In this document: positions 19,701 to 28,749 of the stretch, piece by piece | How the letters are laid out: each line of letters opens with the position of its first letter | Position numbering within the stretch: the first letter of the stretch is position 1 | Translations under genes and position numbers: made by a program | Source of the DNA: Leclercia adecarboxylata | GTDB lineage: Bacteria; Pseudomonadota; Gammaproteobacteria; Enterobacterales; Enterobacteriaceae | Assembly (NCBI GenBank): GCA_002360945.1 | Contig: DERO01000029.1 | Coordinates: forward strand, 128,167-192,166 | Length of the DNA stretch: 64,000 bases | Reading direction: 5' to 3' | The notes under the pieces: generated by a model | What the model was told of the DNA's origin: nothing | Databases searched by the model: none | The model's input: only the letters and a program-made list of their open reading frames with translations

Positions 19701-19996
19701 ACTTCGTTGTAGTAGACGAAATCACGCTCCTGAACTTTGTCATACGCACGATGAATACGTCCACCCAGCTCCGGCAGCAGCATGATGCGGATGAAGTCGT
19801 TTTCCATCCACACCGCCTGGTAATCGCGCATTTCGCGGATCCCGGTCAGGGTATCGGTTACGCCATAGGGGTAGACCGCGCCGGAGGAACCCTGGTACAC
19901 GCGTTTCTCGAGGAACATCGGGTTGGTATCTTCTGCGCCGGTGGTCCACGTCGGTAATGCGACGGTCTCCCGCCAGACCTTCACTGCTCCAGACAT
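16721..19996 (-). CDS. yphG: YphG-type DUF5107 and TPR protein
   Basis: A 1091-residue protein, essentially the length of E. coli YphG (1093). The first 400 or so residues form the DUF5107 domain, rich in aromatic and mutarotase-like blocks (MLLPELGGRIHRAYDK, GGIEFNWPQHHRPTTF, FLWWANPAVKGGDDHQ). The remainder is a chain of tetratricopeptide-like helix pairs (for example residues about 480-620 and 700-1000). No signal peptide or membrane segment is seen, so it should be cytoplasmic. The ATG at 19996 has a GGAG site eight bases ahead; a GTG two codons upstream is an alternative. Enzymatic activity is not established; its place with a sugar porter and mutarotase suggests carbohydrate handling. 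Confidence 0.9.
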   Translation of the reverse strand: MSGAVKVWRETVALPTWTTGAEDTNPMFLEKRVYQGSSGAVYPYGVTDTLTGIREMRDYQAVWMENDFIRIMLLPELGGRIHRAYDKVQERDFVYYNEVVKPALVGLLGPWISGGIEFNWPQHHRPTTFMPVDVTLQALESGAQTVWLGEAEPMRGLQVMTGFTLYPDRALIEITGKVFNGNATPRHFLWWANPAVKGGDDHQSVFPPDVTAVFDHGKRAVSAFPIATGTYYKVDYSAGVDISRYKNVPVPTSYMAEKSDYDFVGAYHHGERGGLLHVADHHVSPGKKQWSWGHDDFGRAWDRNLTDENGPYIELMTGVFTDNQPDFTWLDPYEEKIFVQNFLPYSELGLVHNANTQVALKLERCEQQLHLGLYAIAPLQDVRLELIADGKPVWETQLTLMPGESWQQALADEWPQRLTLRVKDTAGRTLLHYQEHIAEETPLPDPATAPAMPEAISNSDELYFIGQHLEQYNHASRYAEDYYRRALELDAHDYRNNVALGTLALNRADWELAQGCAEAALVRAHKLNKNPRDGEASQLLATALERQGDDDAAWDRYYKASWSGNCRDAAFWSLARLAMKRGHYADALEKVDISLGINASNNLAMGLKALALAQVEGESAALAYIASCLQSHPLSYALHYARWAIGRDEAARDQLLQVTGRRGANACVLAGWLTSMGMRDAAREMLDLLDSQETLPQLWQAALSDDPATRARYIAAARRSEPNRVRFPNALDEVQMLQTLQDDPFACYLLGCFWYSKRRYDDAVRCWQTTLEQEPQFAPAHRLLGIYAWNKEHNLALAEQHLQRAVALEPENPRFLFELDYLNKLTGQPVAKRLAMLTEREAVALKRDDLTAELLSLWNGSGHYDAAAHVLQARQFHPWEGGEGKVTGQYLLNQQHRALQHIARGEFHEAIALLQAALRYPHNLGEGRLPGQTDNDIWYLLGYCHARGDAQAEAQRCFARAAQGGSTLDAGRYYNDQPADYLFWQGMALRQLGDSAAAERHFQGFLAWVEAHRDDVPEADFFAVSLPDLVVLDTPSGQQHQQHCLFIEALGHAGLGDSAACKRQLAALLALNPAHDKAHLIQHAQATNIFH

Positions 19997-20068
19997 ATTC
20001 ACTCTCCAGTAAACAAATAACAGTAAAAAGCGATAAGATGGCAGTGTAGAGAGGAATTCAGCGCGCTG

Positions 20069-20089
20069 ATTGCGTAATGCTCACGCAAT
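20069..20089. promoter_or_regulatory. Candidate operator between yphG and yphH
   Basis: Perfect seven-base arms ATTGCGT and ACGCAAT around a seven-base centre lie in the short divergent spacer, 23 bases before the regulator start and 73 before yphG. The position suits a ROK repressor operator. Binding is inferred only. Confidence 0.5.
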
Positions 20090-20111
20090 ACTATTAACGG
20101 AGTTTAGTGAA

Positions 20112-21309
20112 ATGCAGATAGCCGGTCTGAACAACCAGCGGGTGCGGCAGCATAACCGACGCACGATCATGGCGCTGATCTGGCGCTACAAGCGCCTGAG
20201 CAAATCGCAGCTGGCCCAGCACACCGGGCTGTCGATCCCCGCCGTGAGTAAAATTCTGGACGAGCTGGTGGCCGATAAAAAGCTGGGGCATTCCAGTGAA
20301 AACCTCAGCACCCGGGGGATGAACAGCGGCCATTATCAGATCCCCGATGAAGGCCCACTGATACTCTGCTTGAATGTCAGCCCCACCAGCATTGAGAGCC
20401 AGCTGATCGACGGGCGCATGTCGCCGCTGGGTGATTTTACCTGGACCGACGTCAATGCCCGCACGCCAGAGGCGCTGTTGCAGGCTATCGAAAGCCTGTG
20501 GCAGCAGCAGCGTAAACGCTGGCCGGGGCAGCGGATCAATCTGGCGCTCGGGATCCACGGCCAGGTAGATACCGCCACCGGGGTGTCCCAGATCATGCCC
20601 CAGGCACCCTGGAAAAAACCGATCGAGATTAAATATCTGCTGGAAGAGAAGCTGGGCATCACGGTGATGGTGGATAACGACTGCGTGATGCTGGCCCTGG
20701 CAGAGAAATGGCAAAACCCGGCCAACCGCGACGATTTTTGCGTGATTAACGTCGATTACGGCATCGGCTCTTCGTTCGTCATTAACGGCCAGGTCTACCG
20801 TGGGACGCTGAACGGCAGCGGGCAGATTGGTCACACCATTTTCGATCGCGACGGCGTGGCCTGTGCCTGCGGGCGATACGGCTGCCTGGAGACGGTCGCC
20901 TCCCTGTCGGCCCTGAAAAAAACAGGCCCGGCTGTGGCTGAAATCCCAGCCCGGCTCCCTGAGTCTCGACCCGGATACCCTCACCAGCCTGCAGCTGCTT
21001 GACGCCTGGCGTCAGGGTGACGCCAATATTCAGCGCTGGGCAGACGAGGCCGCCAACGCCATCGGCCTGACGCTCTACAATCTGCTCAACATCCTCAACA
21101 TCAACCAAATCTGGTTCTATGGCCGCAGTTGCGCCTTTGGCGAACGCTGGCTGCAGACCATTAATCGCCAGATTGGCTTTACTCCTTTCGACCAGGGGGA
21201 TGCCGTGCGAAACCGGCAAACGGAGATCGCTTTTGGCGGCTTAACCCGGCAGCAGCAGATTATCGGTATTGGTTATCTGTTTGTGGAGGATGCGCTGGAG
21301 GCGGGCTGA
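20112..21309 (+). pseudogene. yphH: YphH-type ROK family regulator with a one-base frameshift
   Basis: The first frame encodes a winged-helix N-terminus (NRRTIMALIWRYKRLSKSQLAQH) and a ROK sugar-kinase-like domain, with the VDYGIGSSFVINGQ loop and the zinc motif CACGRYGCLE. After SALKK, at a run of seven A (20916-20922), this frame goes off and stops at 21002. Reading one base fewer restores the family C-terminus (QARLWLKSQPG ... LLNILNINQIWFYGR ... IGIGYLFVEDALEAG) to the TGA at 21309, total 398 residues, against 397 for E. coli YphH. It is a repressor-type gene divergent from yphG. A true mutation, sequencing error or slippage are all possible. Confidence 0.88.
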
Positions 21310-21435
21310 CGGGGAGATGCCGCAGGCAGGCAAATTGACATCACCCTAATGCCTGATTTATGAAGAAAACCTGAATGGCGGGCCGGCATTTTGTGTATTA
21401 GCTTTAAGATAAATCCCACCCACAGCGAGCCTGCC

Positions 21436-21858
21436 ATGAACACATTACGGTATTTCGATTTTGGTCAGTCCCGGGCGCTGATTCTGCTGATTGCCCGTCT
21501 CGCCCTTATCCTGCTGTTCATTATTTTCGGCGTGCCAAAAATGTTCGGTTTCGACGGCACGGTGCAATATATGGCGAAGCTGGGCGCTCCGATGCCGATG
21601 CTGGCGGCCATTGTGGCGGTGATCATGGAAGTGCCCGCTGCGATCCTCATCATACTCGGCTTTTTTACCCGTCCGCTGGCGGTGCTGTTCGTCTTTTATA
21701 CCCTGGGTACGGCGGTGATTGGTCACCACTACTGGGATATGAGCGGCGACGCGGTGATGCCCAATATGATTAACTTCTTCAAGAACATCAGTATCGCCGG
21801 CGGATTTCTCCTGCTGGCGGTCGCCGGACCGGGGGCGATCTCCATCGACCGGCGTTAG
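21436..21858 (+). CDS. yphA: YphA, DoxX-family inner membrane protein
   Basis: A 140-residue protein with four hydrophobic segments and the DoxX-family blocks [17 protein letters not shown] and [11 protein letters not shown]. Length and sequence match E. coli YphA, whose function is unknown. The ATG at 21436 is preferred to an upstream start because it matches the family N-terminus [10 protein letters not shown]. In E. coli yphA lies at the far end of the yph cluster next to hca genes; here it lies between yphH and glyA. Confidence 0.93.
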   Translation: MNTLRYFDFGQSRALILLIARLALILLFIIFGVPKMFGFDGTVQYMAKLGAPMPMLAAIVAVIMEVPAAILIILGFFTRPLAVLFVFYTLGTAVIGHHYWDMSGDAVMPNMINFFKNISIAGGFLLLAVAGPGAISIDRR

Positions 21859-21862
21859 CCAT

Positions 21863-21893
21863 AAAAAAAGGCCGCATGCGCGGCCTTTTTGTT
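21863..21893. terminator. Bidirectional terminator of yphA and glyA
   Basis: AAAAAAAGGCCGC-ATGC-GCGGCCTTTTT-type hairpin with A-run on one side and T-run on the other, between the convergent stops of yphA and glyA. Confidence 0.9.
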
Positions 21894-21906
21894 CTGCGGG
21901 GCAGAA

Positions 21907-23160
21907 TTATGCGTAAACCGGGAAGCGCGCGCAGATATCCAGCACTTTGGCTTTCACGCGTTCGATAACGGCTTCGTCGTTGATGTTGTCCAGCACGTCA
22001 CACATCCAGCCAGCCAGCTCTTTCACTTCCGCTTCTTTAAAGCCGCGGCGAGTCACAGCCGGAGAACCGATACGAATACCGGAGGTCACGAACGGGCTCT
22101 TCGGATCGTTTGGTACGCTGTTTTTGTTGACGGTGATGTTGGCGCGGCCCAGGGCAGCGTCAGCCTCTTTACCGGTCAGGTTTTTATCCACCAGATCCAG
22201 CAGGAACAGGTGGTTTTCAGTGCCGCCGGAAACCACTTTGTAGCCACGGTTCAGGAACACTTCCACCATCGCTTTAGCGTTCTTAGCAACCTGCTGCTGG
22301 TAAACTTTGAACTCTGGCTCCATCGCTTCTTTCAGCGCCACGGCTTTTGCCGCGATCACGTGCATCAGCGGGCCGCCCTGCGCGCTTGGAAACACGGCAG
22401 AGTTCAGTTTTTTATACAGATCGTCGTCGCCGCCCTTCGCCAGGATCAGGCCACCGCGTGGACCTGCCAGGGTTTTGTGGGTGGTGGTGGTGACCACGTG
22501 AGCGTGTGGAACCGGGTTCGGGTAAACGCCTGCGGCGATCAGACCGGCAACGTGCGCCATGTCAACGAACAGGTATGCGCCGATGCTGTCGGCGATTTCA
22601 CGCATTTTTGCCCAGTCAACTACGCCGGAGTAAGCAGAGAAGCCACCGATGATCATCTTCGGTTTGTGCTCTTTGGCCTGCTTCGCCATGTCTTCGTAGT
22701 CAATTTTACCGGACTCATCAATACCGTAAGGGATGATGTTGTACAGTTTGCCGGAGAAGTTAACCGGGGAGCCGTGAGTCAGGTGACCGCCCTGCGCCAG
22801 GTTCATACCCAGAACGGTGTCGCCCGGCTGCAGCAGCGCGGTGTAAACCGCGAAGTTAGCCTGAGAGCCGGAGTGCGGCTGCACGTTAGCGTAGTCTGCG
22901 CCAAACAGCTCTTTGGCACGGTCGATCGCCAGCTGCTCAACGATATCAACATATTCGCAACCGCCGTAGTAACGCTTGCCCGGGTAACCTTCAGCGTATT
23001 TGTTGGTCAGCTGAGAGCCCTGCGCCTGCATGACGCGCGGGCTGGTGTAGTTTTCGGAGGCGATCAGTTCGATGTGCTCTTCCTGACGTACTTTTTCCTG
23101 CTCCATAGCCTGCCACAGTTCGGCATCATAATCGGCAATGTTCATTTCACGCTTTAACAT
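21907..23160 (-). CDS. glyA: GlyA, serine hydroxymethyltransferase
   Basis: PLP enzyme that converts serine and tetrahydrofolate to glycine and methylenetetrahydrofolate, the main source of one-carbon units. The 417-residue protein (start [12 protein letters not shown] at 23160) has the PLP lysine in [16 protein letters not shown] and the HSGSQAN substrate loop. Length equals the E. coli enzyme. A PurR box lies 120-135 bases upstream, so purine repression is expected. It diverges from hmp. Confidence 0.98.
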   Translation of the reverse strand: MLKREMNIADYDAELWQAMEQEKVRQEEHIELIASENYTSPRVMQAQGSQLTNKYAEGYPGKRYYGGCEYVDIVEQLAIDRAKELFGADYANVQPHSGSQANFAVYTALLQPGDTVLGMNLAQGGHLTHGSPVNFSGKLYNIIPYGIDESGKIDYEDMAKQAKEHKPKMIIGGFSAYSGVVDWAKMREIADSIGAYLFVDMAHVAGLIAAGVYPNPVPHAHVVTTTTHKTLAGPRGGLILAKGGDDDLYKKLNSAVFPSAQGGPLMHVIAAKAVALKEAMEPEFKVYQQQVAKNAKAMVEVFLNRGYKVVSGGTENHLFLLDLVDKNLTGKEADAALGRANITVNKNSVPNDPKSPFVTSGIRIGSPAVTRRGFKEAEVKELAGWMCDVLDNINDEAVIERVKAKVLDICARFPVYA

Positions 23161-23278
23161 CCGCATCTCCTGACTCAGCTAACAAGTAAATTTTTGCCTG
23201 AAAAAGGCGGTCCAGTTGGACGACGGGCAACAGTATAACTGATTAGCAGAGTGATAACAGGTCTTGACAAACGATTTT

Positions 23279-23294
23279 ACGCAAACGTTTACCT
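23279..23294. promoter_or_regulatory. PurR operator of glyA
   Basis: ACGCAAACGTTTACCT matches the PurR consensus ACGCAAACGTTTTCNT in 14 of 15 defined positions. The E. coli glyA promoter has a PurR box in the same region. The rest of the 305-base glyA-hmp spacer is AT-rich and should also hold MetR sites, which I could not place with confidence. Confidence 0.8.
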
Positions 23295-23391
23295 ACCCGC
23301 CACGCAAGGGTTTGAGGAATAACGCTCTCACCCGGTAAAGCGGATTTCTTTTCAGGTTTGTGATGCAGTTAATTCAAGTTGCAAAGAACCA

Positions 23392-23419
23392 TTTACAATA
23401 CAGGGTTATTTTCTATAAG
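23392..23419 (+). promoter_or_regulatory. Promoter of hmp
   Basis: TTTACA (23392-23397) and TATAAG (23414-23419) with a 16-base spacer, 47 bases before the hmp ATG. Confidence 0.6.
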
Positions 23420-23437
23420 ATGCATATAAAATACATC
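23417..23437. promoter_or_regulatory. NsrR binding site of hmp
   Basis: AAGATGCAT-ATA-AAATACATC resembles the NsrR motif of E. coli hmp and overlaps the -10 element, so repression would be relieved by nitric oxide damage to the NsrR cluster. Confidence 0.75.
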
Positions 23438-23465
23438 ATTAAAGTAACATTTGAAGGAAGCTGCT

Positions 23466-24656
23466 ATGTTAGACGCTCAAACCATCGCGACCGTTAAGGC
23501 CACTATCCCCCTGCTGGTCGAAACCGGTCCTAAACTCACAGCCCATTTTTACGATCGCATGTTCGCGTATAACCCGGAGCTCAAAGAGATTTTCAACATG
23601 AGCAACCAGCGCAACGGCGATCAGCGCGAGGCGTTATTCAACGCCATTGCCGCCTACGCCAGCAATATCGAGAACCTGCCGGCGCTGCTGCCCGCGGTGG
23701 AAAAAATCGCCCAGAAACATACCAGCTTCCAGATCAAACCCGAGCAGTACAACATCGTTGGTGAACATCTGCTGGCCACTCTCGATGAGATGTTCAGCCC
23801 CGGCCAGGAAGTGCTGGACGCGTGGGGCAAAGCCTACGGCGTGCTGGCAAACGTCTTTATCAACCGTGAAGCGCAGATCTACAGCGAAAACGCCAGCAAA
23901 AACGGCGGCTGGGAAGGCACCCGCGCCTTCCGTATCGTGGAAAAAACCCCGCGCAGCGCGCTGATTACCAGCTTTGATTTTGAGCCGGTGGACGGCCAGC
24001 CAGTTGCCGACTACCAGCCGGGCCAGTATCTGGGCGTGTGGCTGAAGCCGGAAGGCTTCCCGCATCAGGAGATCCGCCAGTACTCCCTGACCCGCAAGCC
24101 AAACGGTAAAGGCTATCGCATTGCGGTGAAACGCGAGGAAGGCGGGCAGGTCTCGACCTGGCTGCACGACGAAGCCCGCGTCGGTGACGTGGTGCATCTG
24201 GCCGCGCCGGCGGGCGATTTCTTTATGGCGGTGGATACCAACGTCCCGGTGACGCTGATCTCTGCCGGTGTCGGCCAGACCCCGATGCTGGCGATGCTGG
24301 ATACCCTGGCGAAGTCGCAGCATCAGGCCCAGGTCAACTGGTTCCACGCCGCAGAGAATGGCGAAGTGCATGCGTTTTCGGATGAAGTGAAAGCCCTGGC
24401 TGCCGGTCTGCCGCGCTTTACCGCCCATACCTGGTACCGCCTGCCAACGGATGACGACCGTGCCGCAGCCCGTTTCGACAGCGAAGGCCTGATGGCGTTA
24501 AGCGAGCATAAAGAGCAGTTCCACGCCCCGGAGATGCAGTTCTACGTCTGTGGGCCGGTGGCGTTTATGCAGTATGCCGCGGCGCAGCTGGTTGAGCTGG
24601 GCGTGAATAAAGACAACATTCACTACGAATGCTTCGGCCCGCATAAAGTGCTGTAA
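23466..24656 (+). CDS. hmp: Hmp, flavohaemoglobin (nitric oxide dioxygenase)
   Basis: Oxidises NO to nitrate with O2 and NAD(P)H, protecting against nitrosative stress. The 396-residue protein has a globin domain with Y29 and proximal H85, a ferredoxin-reductase-type FAD domain ([11 protein letters not shown]) and an NAD domain ([14 protein letters not shown] near 270; YVCGPVAFM near 360). The ATG at 23466 follows AAGGAAG at the right distance; an in-frame start 15 bases earlier is less likely. It has an NsrR site over its promoter. Confidence 0.98.
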   Translation: MLDAQTIATVKATIPLLVETGPKLTAHFYDRMFAYNPELKEIFNMSNQRNGDQREALFNAIAAYASNIENLPALLPAVEKIAQKHTSFQIKPEQYNIVGEHLLATLDEMFSPGQEVLDAWGKAYGVLANVFINREAQIYSENASKNGGWEGTRAFRIVEKTPRSALITSFDFEPVDGQPVADYQPGQYLGVWLKPEGFPHQEIRQYSLTRKPNGKGYRIAVKREEGGQVSTWLHDEARVGDVVHLAAPAGDFFMAVDTNVPVTLISAGVGQTPMLAMLDTLAKSQHQAQVNWFHAAENGEVHAFSDEVKALAAGLPRFTAHTWYRLPTDDDRAAARFDSEGLMALSEHKEQFHAPEMQFYVCGPVAFMQYAAAQLVELGVNKDNIHYECFGPHKVL

Positions 24657-24660
24657 TGAT

Positions 24661-24688
24661 AAAGCCCCTCGTTCGAGGGGCTTTTTTT
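24661..24688 (+). terminator. Terminator of hmp
   Basis: AAAGCCCCTCG-TT-CGAGGGGCTTT hairpin followed by a T-run, immediately after the hmp stop. Confidence 0.92.
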
Positions 24689-24721
24689 CGCCGGGTGGCG
24701 GCTGCGCCTGACCCGGCCTAC
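24689..24721. repeat. Single REP-like unit
   Basis: CGCCGGGTGGCGGCTGCG...GACCCGGCCTAC matches the REP pattern and lies between the hmp terminator and the end of glnB. Confidence 0.65.
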
Positions 24722-24737
24722 AAAACCGTTAGCAATG

Positions 24738-25130
<393 letters not shown>

Positions 25131-25155
25131 TCATATTCAGGCGGAATTTAGCGCA

Positions 25156-26493
25156 TCACTCTTTAAAATCGTTTGCTTCCAGCTCGTGGCGCGACAGCAG
25201 CTTATAAAACTCGGTGCGGTTACGCCCGGCCATCCGCGCGGCGTGGGTGACGTTGCCTTTGGTGATCTGCAGTAACTTGCGCAGGTAGTTGAGCTCAAAC
25301 TGGTTTCGGGCCTCGACGAAGGTCGGCAAGGCGGTGTTCTCTCCCTCCAGCGCTTGCTCCACCAGCGCATCGCTGATCACCGGAGAAGAGGTGAGCGCCA
25401 CGCACTGCTCAATCACGTTCACCAGCTGACGCACGTTGCCGGGCCAGCTGGCGGTCATCAGCCGCTTCATGGCATCGGTGGAAAACGCCCGCACAAAAGG
25501 TTTATGCCGCTCGGCAGACTGGCGCAACAGCTGGGTCGCCAGCAGCGGAATATCTTCCGCCCGCTCCGCCAGTGCCGGGATCTTCAGGTTGACGACGTTG
25601 AGACGATAGAAGAGGTCTTCACGGAACTCGTTGCGCGCCATCGCCTTGGGCAGATCCCGGTGGGTAGCTGAGATAATACGCACGTTGATGTCGATATCGC
25701 GGTTGCTGCCGAGCGGCCTGACCTTGCGCTCCTGCAGCACGCGCAGCAGTTTGACCTGCAGGGGAGCGGGCATATCGCCAATTTCATCGAGGAACAGCGT
25801 CCCGCCTTCCGCGGCCTGGAACAGCCCTTCCCGGCTGCTGACCGCGCCGGTAAAGGCTCCGCGCGCGTGACCAAACAGCTCCGACTCCAGCAGTTGCTCG
25901 GGCAGCGCCCCGCAGTTGATGGCGATAAAGGCGTTTTTGCCGCGCGGGCTGGCGTTATGGATCGCCTGGGCGAGGATCTCCTTCCCGGTGCCGCTCTGGC
26001 CGTTAATCAGCACGCTGACATCGGACTGGGCCACCATCCGCGCCTGCTCCAGCAGCCGCAGCATAATCGGGCTGCGGGTGACAATCGTCTCCCGCCACGT
26101 CTCGTCTCCGGACGGCGCGGCGTGCTCCAGCGCATCGTCAATCGCTTTGTAGAGCGCGTCTTTGTCCACCGGCTTGGTGAGGAAGCTGAAGACCCCCTGC
26201 TGGGTGGCCGCCACCGCATCGGGGATCGAGCCGTGAGCGGTAAGGATAATGACCGGCATACCGGGCTGCAGCTTCTGGATCTCGATGAACAGCTGCATGC
26301 CGTCCATTTCATCCATCCGCAGATCGCTGATGACCAGATCGACCTTTTCGCGCCCCAGCACCTTCAGCCCTTCCTGACCGCTTTCGGCGGTCACCACGCT
26401 GTAGCCCTCGCTCACCAGACGCATGCCCAGCAGCTTCAGCAAGCCGGGGTCGTCATCCACCAGCAAAAGATGCGCAGGTTTTCGGCTTGTCAT
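25156..26493 (-). CDS. glrR: GlrR (QseF), sigma-54-dependent response regulator
   Basis: Activator that, when phosphorylated by GlrK, turns on glmY (and rpoE in E. coli) from sigma-54 promoters. The 445-residue protein has a receiver domain (phosphoacceptor in LVISDLRMDEMDG, about residue 56), an AAA+ domain with Walker A GQSGTGKE and the sigma-54 contact loop GAFTGA, and a C-terminal Fis-type helix-turn-helix (MAGRNRTEFYKLLSRH). It overlaps qseG by four bases. Three of its likely sites stand upstream of glmY in this window. Confidence 0.97.
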   Translation of the reverse strand: MTSRKPAHLLLVDDDPGLLKLLGMRLVSEGYSVVTAESGQEGLKVLGREKVDLVISDLRMDEMDGMQLFIEIQKLQPGMPVIILTAHGSIPDAVAATQQGVFSFLTKPVDKDALYKAIDDALEHAAPSGDETWRETIVTRSPIMLRLLEQARMVAQSDVSVLINGQSGTGKEILAQAIHNASPRGKNAFIAINCGALPEQLLESELFGHARGAFTGAVSSREGLFQAAEGGTLFLDEIGDMPAPLQVKLLRVLQERKVRPLGSNRDIDINVRIISATHRDLPKAMARNEFREDLFYRLNVVNLKIPALAERAEDIPLLATQLLRQSAERHKPFVRAFSTDAMKRLMTASWPGNVRQLVNVIEQCVALTSSPVISDALVEQALEGENTALPTFVEARNQFELNYLRKLLQITKGNVTHAARMAGRNRTEFYKLLSRHELEANDFKE

Positions 26494-27239
26494 GGCTTTC
26501 CGTCCTCTTGTTTCGGGGTATCGCTATCCGGCACCGTCGCGTCGCCATCGGCCGACGGGGTCGCACTCTTCGGCGCATCCGGCAGATAGTTACTGACCGG
26601 CTTACGGGTGGAGAGCTGCCGTTCAATGTCGGTCAGGTTTTCCAGCTTCCGGGTAGTGGTATCCAGCTGCGTGCGTAAATATTGCTGCTGCTGGCGCAGG
26701 GTATCCAGCTCACCGTCGGTCGTCTGCTGTAACTTGCCGTAGCGGGAGCGCTCCTCCGACAGCTGGAGCTGCAGCACCTGCCCGTGTCGCCAGAGCTGAT
26801 ACAGCGGGCGTACCTGGGCGGGGATCTGCGGGCTCAGCGCATCCAGCCGGGTGGTCAACACTCGCCGCTCCACCGGGTTAATTTTGGCATTCGCCAGCAG
26901 GATCCCGCGTTTAAAGCTCTCCTGCCAGGTGTCATCGGTCCAGCCCCGGGCCTCTGCGCGCGCGGCGGCGGGTGAAAGGCGATCCGCGCAGTCCATGCCG
27001 CGTAGCCAGTAGAGCGGGTTACTGTCGGTCTCCTGACCGTGCAGCTGCCAGATATTATTGCAGTCCGTAGAAAGGAAGTCCGCCAGCTGATGTTCAGGCA
27101 ATTTTTCATCCTGCTTGTCGCTAATGGTTGGCGCTGGCGCGTGGGTGACGCAGCCGGCCAGCAGCAGGCAGGGAAGGCTCAGGCGGATAAAGTGGCCGGA
27201 AAAGACCGCGTTAATGGCGCGGGAAAAGACGTGTGACAT
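26490..27239 (-). CDS. qseG: QseG, outer-membrane lipoprotein partner of GlrK
   Basis: About 249 residues with a lipoprotein signal ending in LLLAGC (cysteine at about residue 30), followed by a soluble domain and a C-terminal coiled coil (LSEERSRYGKLQQTTDGELDTL... region). In E. coli QseG contacts the periplasmic part of GlrK/QseE and affects its activity. The start at 27239 matches the family N-terminus; a start at 27260 that overlaps the glrK stop as ATGA is possible and would add seven residues. The C-terminal tail is longer than in the 237-residue E. coli protein. Confidence 0.9.
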   Translation of the reverse strand: MSHVFSRAINAVFSGHFIRLSLPCLLLAGCVTHAPAPTISDKQDEKLPEHQLADFLSTDCNNIWQLHGQETDSNPLYWLRGMDCADRLSPAAARAEARGWTDDTWQESFKRGILLANAKINPVERRVLTTRLDALSPQIPAQVRPLYQLWRHGQVLQLQLSEERSRYGKLQQTTDGELDTLRQQQQYLRTQLDTTTRKLENLTDIERQLSTRKPVSNYLPDAPKSATPSADGDATVPDSDTPKQEDGKP

Positions 27240-27256
27240 ACTCACCAGACTTAGAT

Positions 27257-28690
27257 TCATTTCAGTGATTTTTCCGACTCAAGCGGCAGTTCGATGCGAA
27301 AACAGACATCGGTACGGTCGTCATTAACAAGATTAAGCTCTCCCTGCATACGACGAATGCAGTCGCGGGCGATGCTCAGCCCCAGACCGCTTCCCTTAAC
27401 CGCCCCTTTGCGTTGATGGCTCCCCTGGAAAAAGGGTTCGAAGATCATCGTTTTTTCATCGTCGGGGATCGGGTTTCCGGTGTTGGCGACATCGATACAG
27501 ACTCGCGAGCCGCGCGTAAAACTGCGAACATAAATGGTACCGGATTCAATGCCATAGTGCACCGCGTTGGAATAAAGATTATCCAGCACGCTCATCAGCA
27601 GCATGGGCTCGGCTAAACAGGCGGGCGTCGAGAGTGCCACTTCAGTATGCATCATTTTAGCCCGTGCAGGCAGGCTGTGGGCAGAGAGCACCATATCCAC
27701 CAGCGGGGCCAGTTCGACGCGCTCCAGCTCGGGTATGCCGTCGGCCAGCTTGCGGTTGTAGTCGAGCAGTTGCTCGATCAGCTTTTGCAGATTGCGGCTG
27801 CTGGCATCGAGGATCTCGACAATTTCCCCCTGCTCCGGCGTCAGCGGCCCGGCGACCTCGTCGGCCAGTAGTTCGGTCCCCTCGCGCATGCTGGCGAGCG
27901 GGGTTTTCAGTTCGTGGGAGATGTGGCGTAAAAACTGGTGGCGCTGGGATTCGAGCCACGCCAGCCGCTCTGAGAGCCAGATGATGCGTTGTCCGACCGA
28001 GCGTAACTCGCGCGGGCCGGTAAAGACCACGGTATTGCCCAGCGAGCGCCCCTCCCCCAGCCGGTTGATCATCCGCTCAATGCCCTTTACCGGGCCGATA
28101 ATCATGCGGGTGAAAAGGAGAACTAACACCAGGCTGACCAGAAACAGTACCAGCGCCTGCCAGCCGAAGAACTGGCCGCGCTCGGCAATCTCCTGCTGGA
28201 GTTGCTGCCCGCGGGAGAAGATCACCGCCCGGGTCGCCTGCACCATCTCGGTATTGGCGTTAGCGAAGGCCTCCAGCCGCATGGCAGACATCGCATCAGG
28301 GCCGCTGTTAAGGCACTGGAGCTGCGCCAGCGCGTTGATATCCTGGCGTAAGGCCTGATAGAGCTTATCGTCCGGCAGCACGCCGGCATGGGCATCGAGC
28401 ATTTCGCTGTAGCGCTTACGCTGATTCTGATACACCCGCGCCAGGGTTCTGTCGTCGAGCACGCAATACTGCCGGTAGCTGCGCTCCATCTCCAGGGCGG
28501 CATTGGTCATCGCCTCGCTGCGGCGGGCATCAATCAGGGTGGTACGGTTGGTGAGCGCCGCCTGGGCGCTGAGGGCGTTCAGGCTCTGCCATGCCTGCCA
28601 TGCCAGCACCAGCAGAGGGAGCAGGATCAGCAGGAATGCCATCATGACTAACTGTCGCAAGGAGCGAGGGAAAACAGGCCAGCGTTTCAA
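27257..28690 (-). CDS. glrK: GlrK (QseE), sensor histidine kinase
   Basis: Inner-membrane kinase that phosphorylates GlrR in response to envelope and growth signals. The 477 residues show a first membrane segment (about 13-32), a periplasmic domain, a second segment (about 175-195), a HAMP region, the HisKA motif RHISHELKTPLASM with the phosphorylated histidine, and an ATPase domain with DVANTGNPIPDD and GSGLGLSIARD. It is the first gene of glrK-qseG-glrR and lies downstream of glmY on the same strand. Confidence 0.97.
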   Translation of the reverse strand: MKRWPVFPRSLRQLVMMAFLLILLPLLVLAWQAWQSLNALSAQAALTNRTTLIDARRSEAMTNAALEMERSYRQYCVLDDRTLARVYQNQRKRYSEMLDAHAGVLPDDKLYQALRQDINALAQLQCLNSGPDAMSAMRLEAFANANTEMVQATRAVIFSRGQQLQQEIAERGQFFGWQALVLFLVSLVLVLLFTRMIIGPVKGIERMINRLGEGRSLGNTVVFTGPRELRSVGQRIIWLSERLAWLESQRHQFLRHISHELKTPLASMREGTELLADEVAGPLTPEQGEIVEILDASSRNLQKLIEQLLDYNRKLADGIPELERVELAPLVDMVLSAHSLPARAKMMHTEVALSTPACLAEPMLLMSVLDNLYSNAVHYGIESGTIYVRSFTRGSRVCIDVANTGNPIPDDEKTMIFEPFFQGSHQRKGAVKGSGLGLSIARDCIRRMQGELNLVNDDRTDVCFRIELPLESEKSLK

Positions 28691-28749
28691 CGCATTACTC
28701 TCTGTTACGAGGGGGTAAGAGGATGCTAGCTGGACAACCCTTCAGATAC

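Noticed and set aside
20094..20984. A 296-codon open frame antisense to yphH
   Set aside because: Shadow of the ROK gene; it would also cross the regulator's control region.
21889..23157. A 422-codon open frame on the forward strand
   Set aside because: It is antisense to glyA over its whole length and has no recognisable domain or ribosome site.
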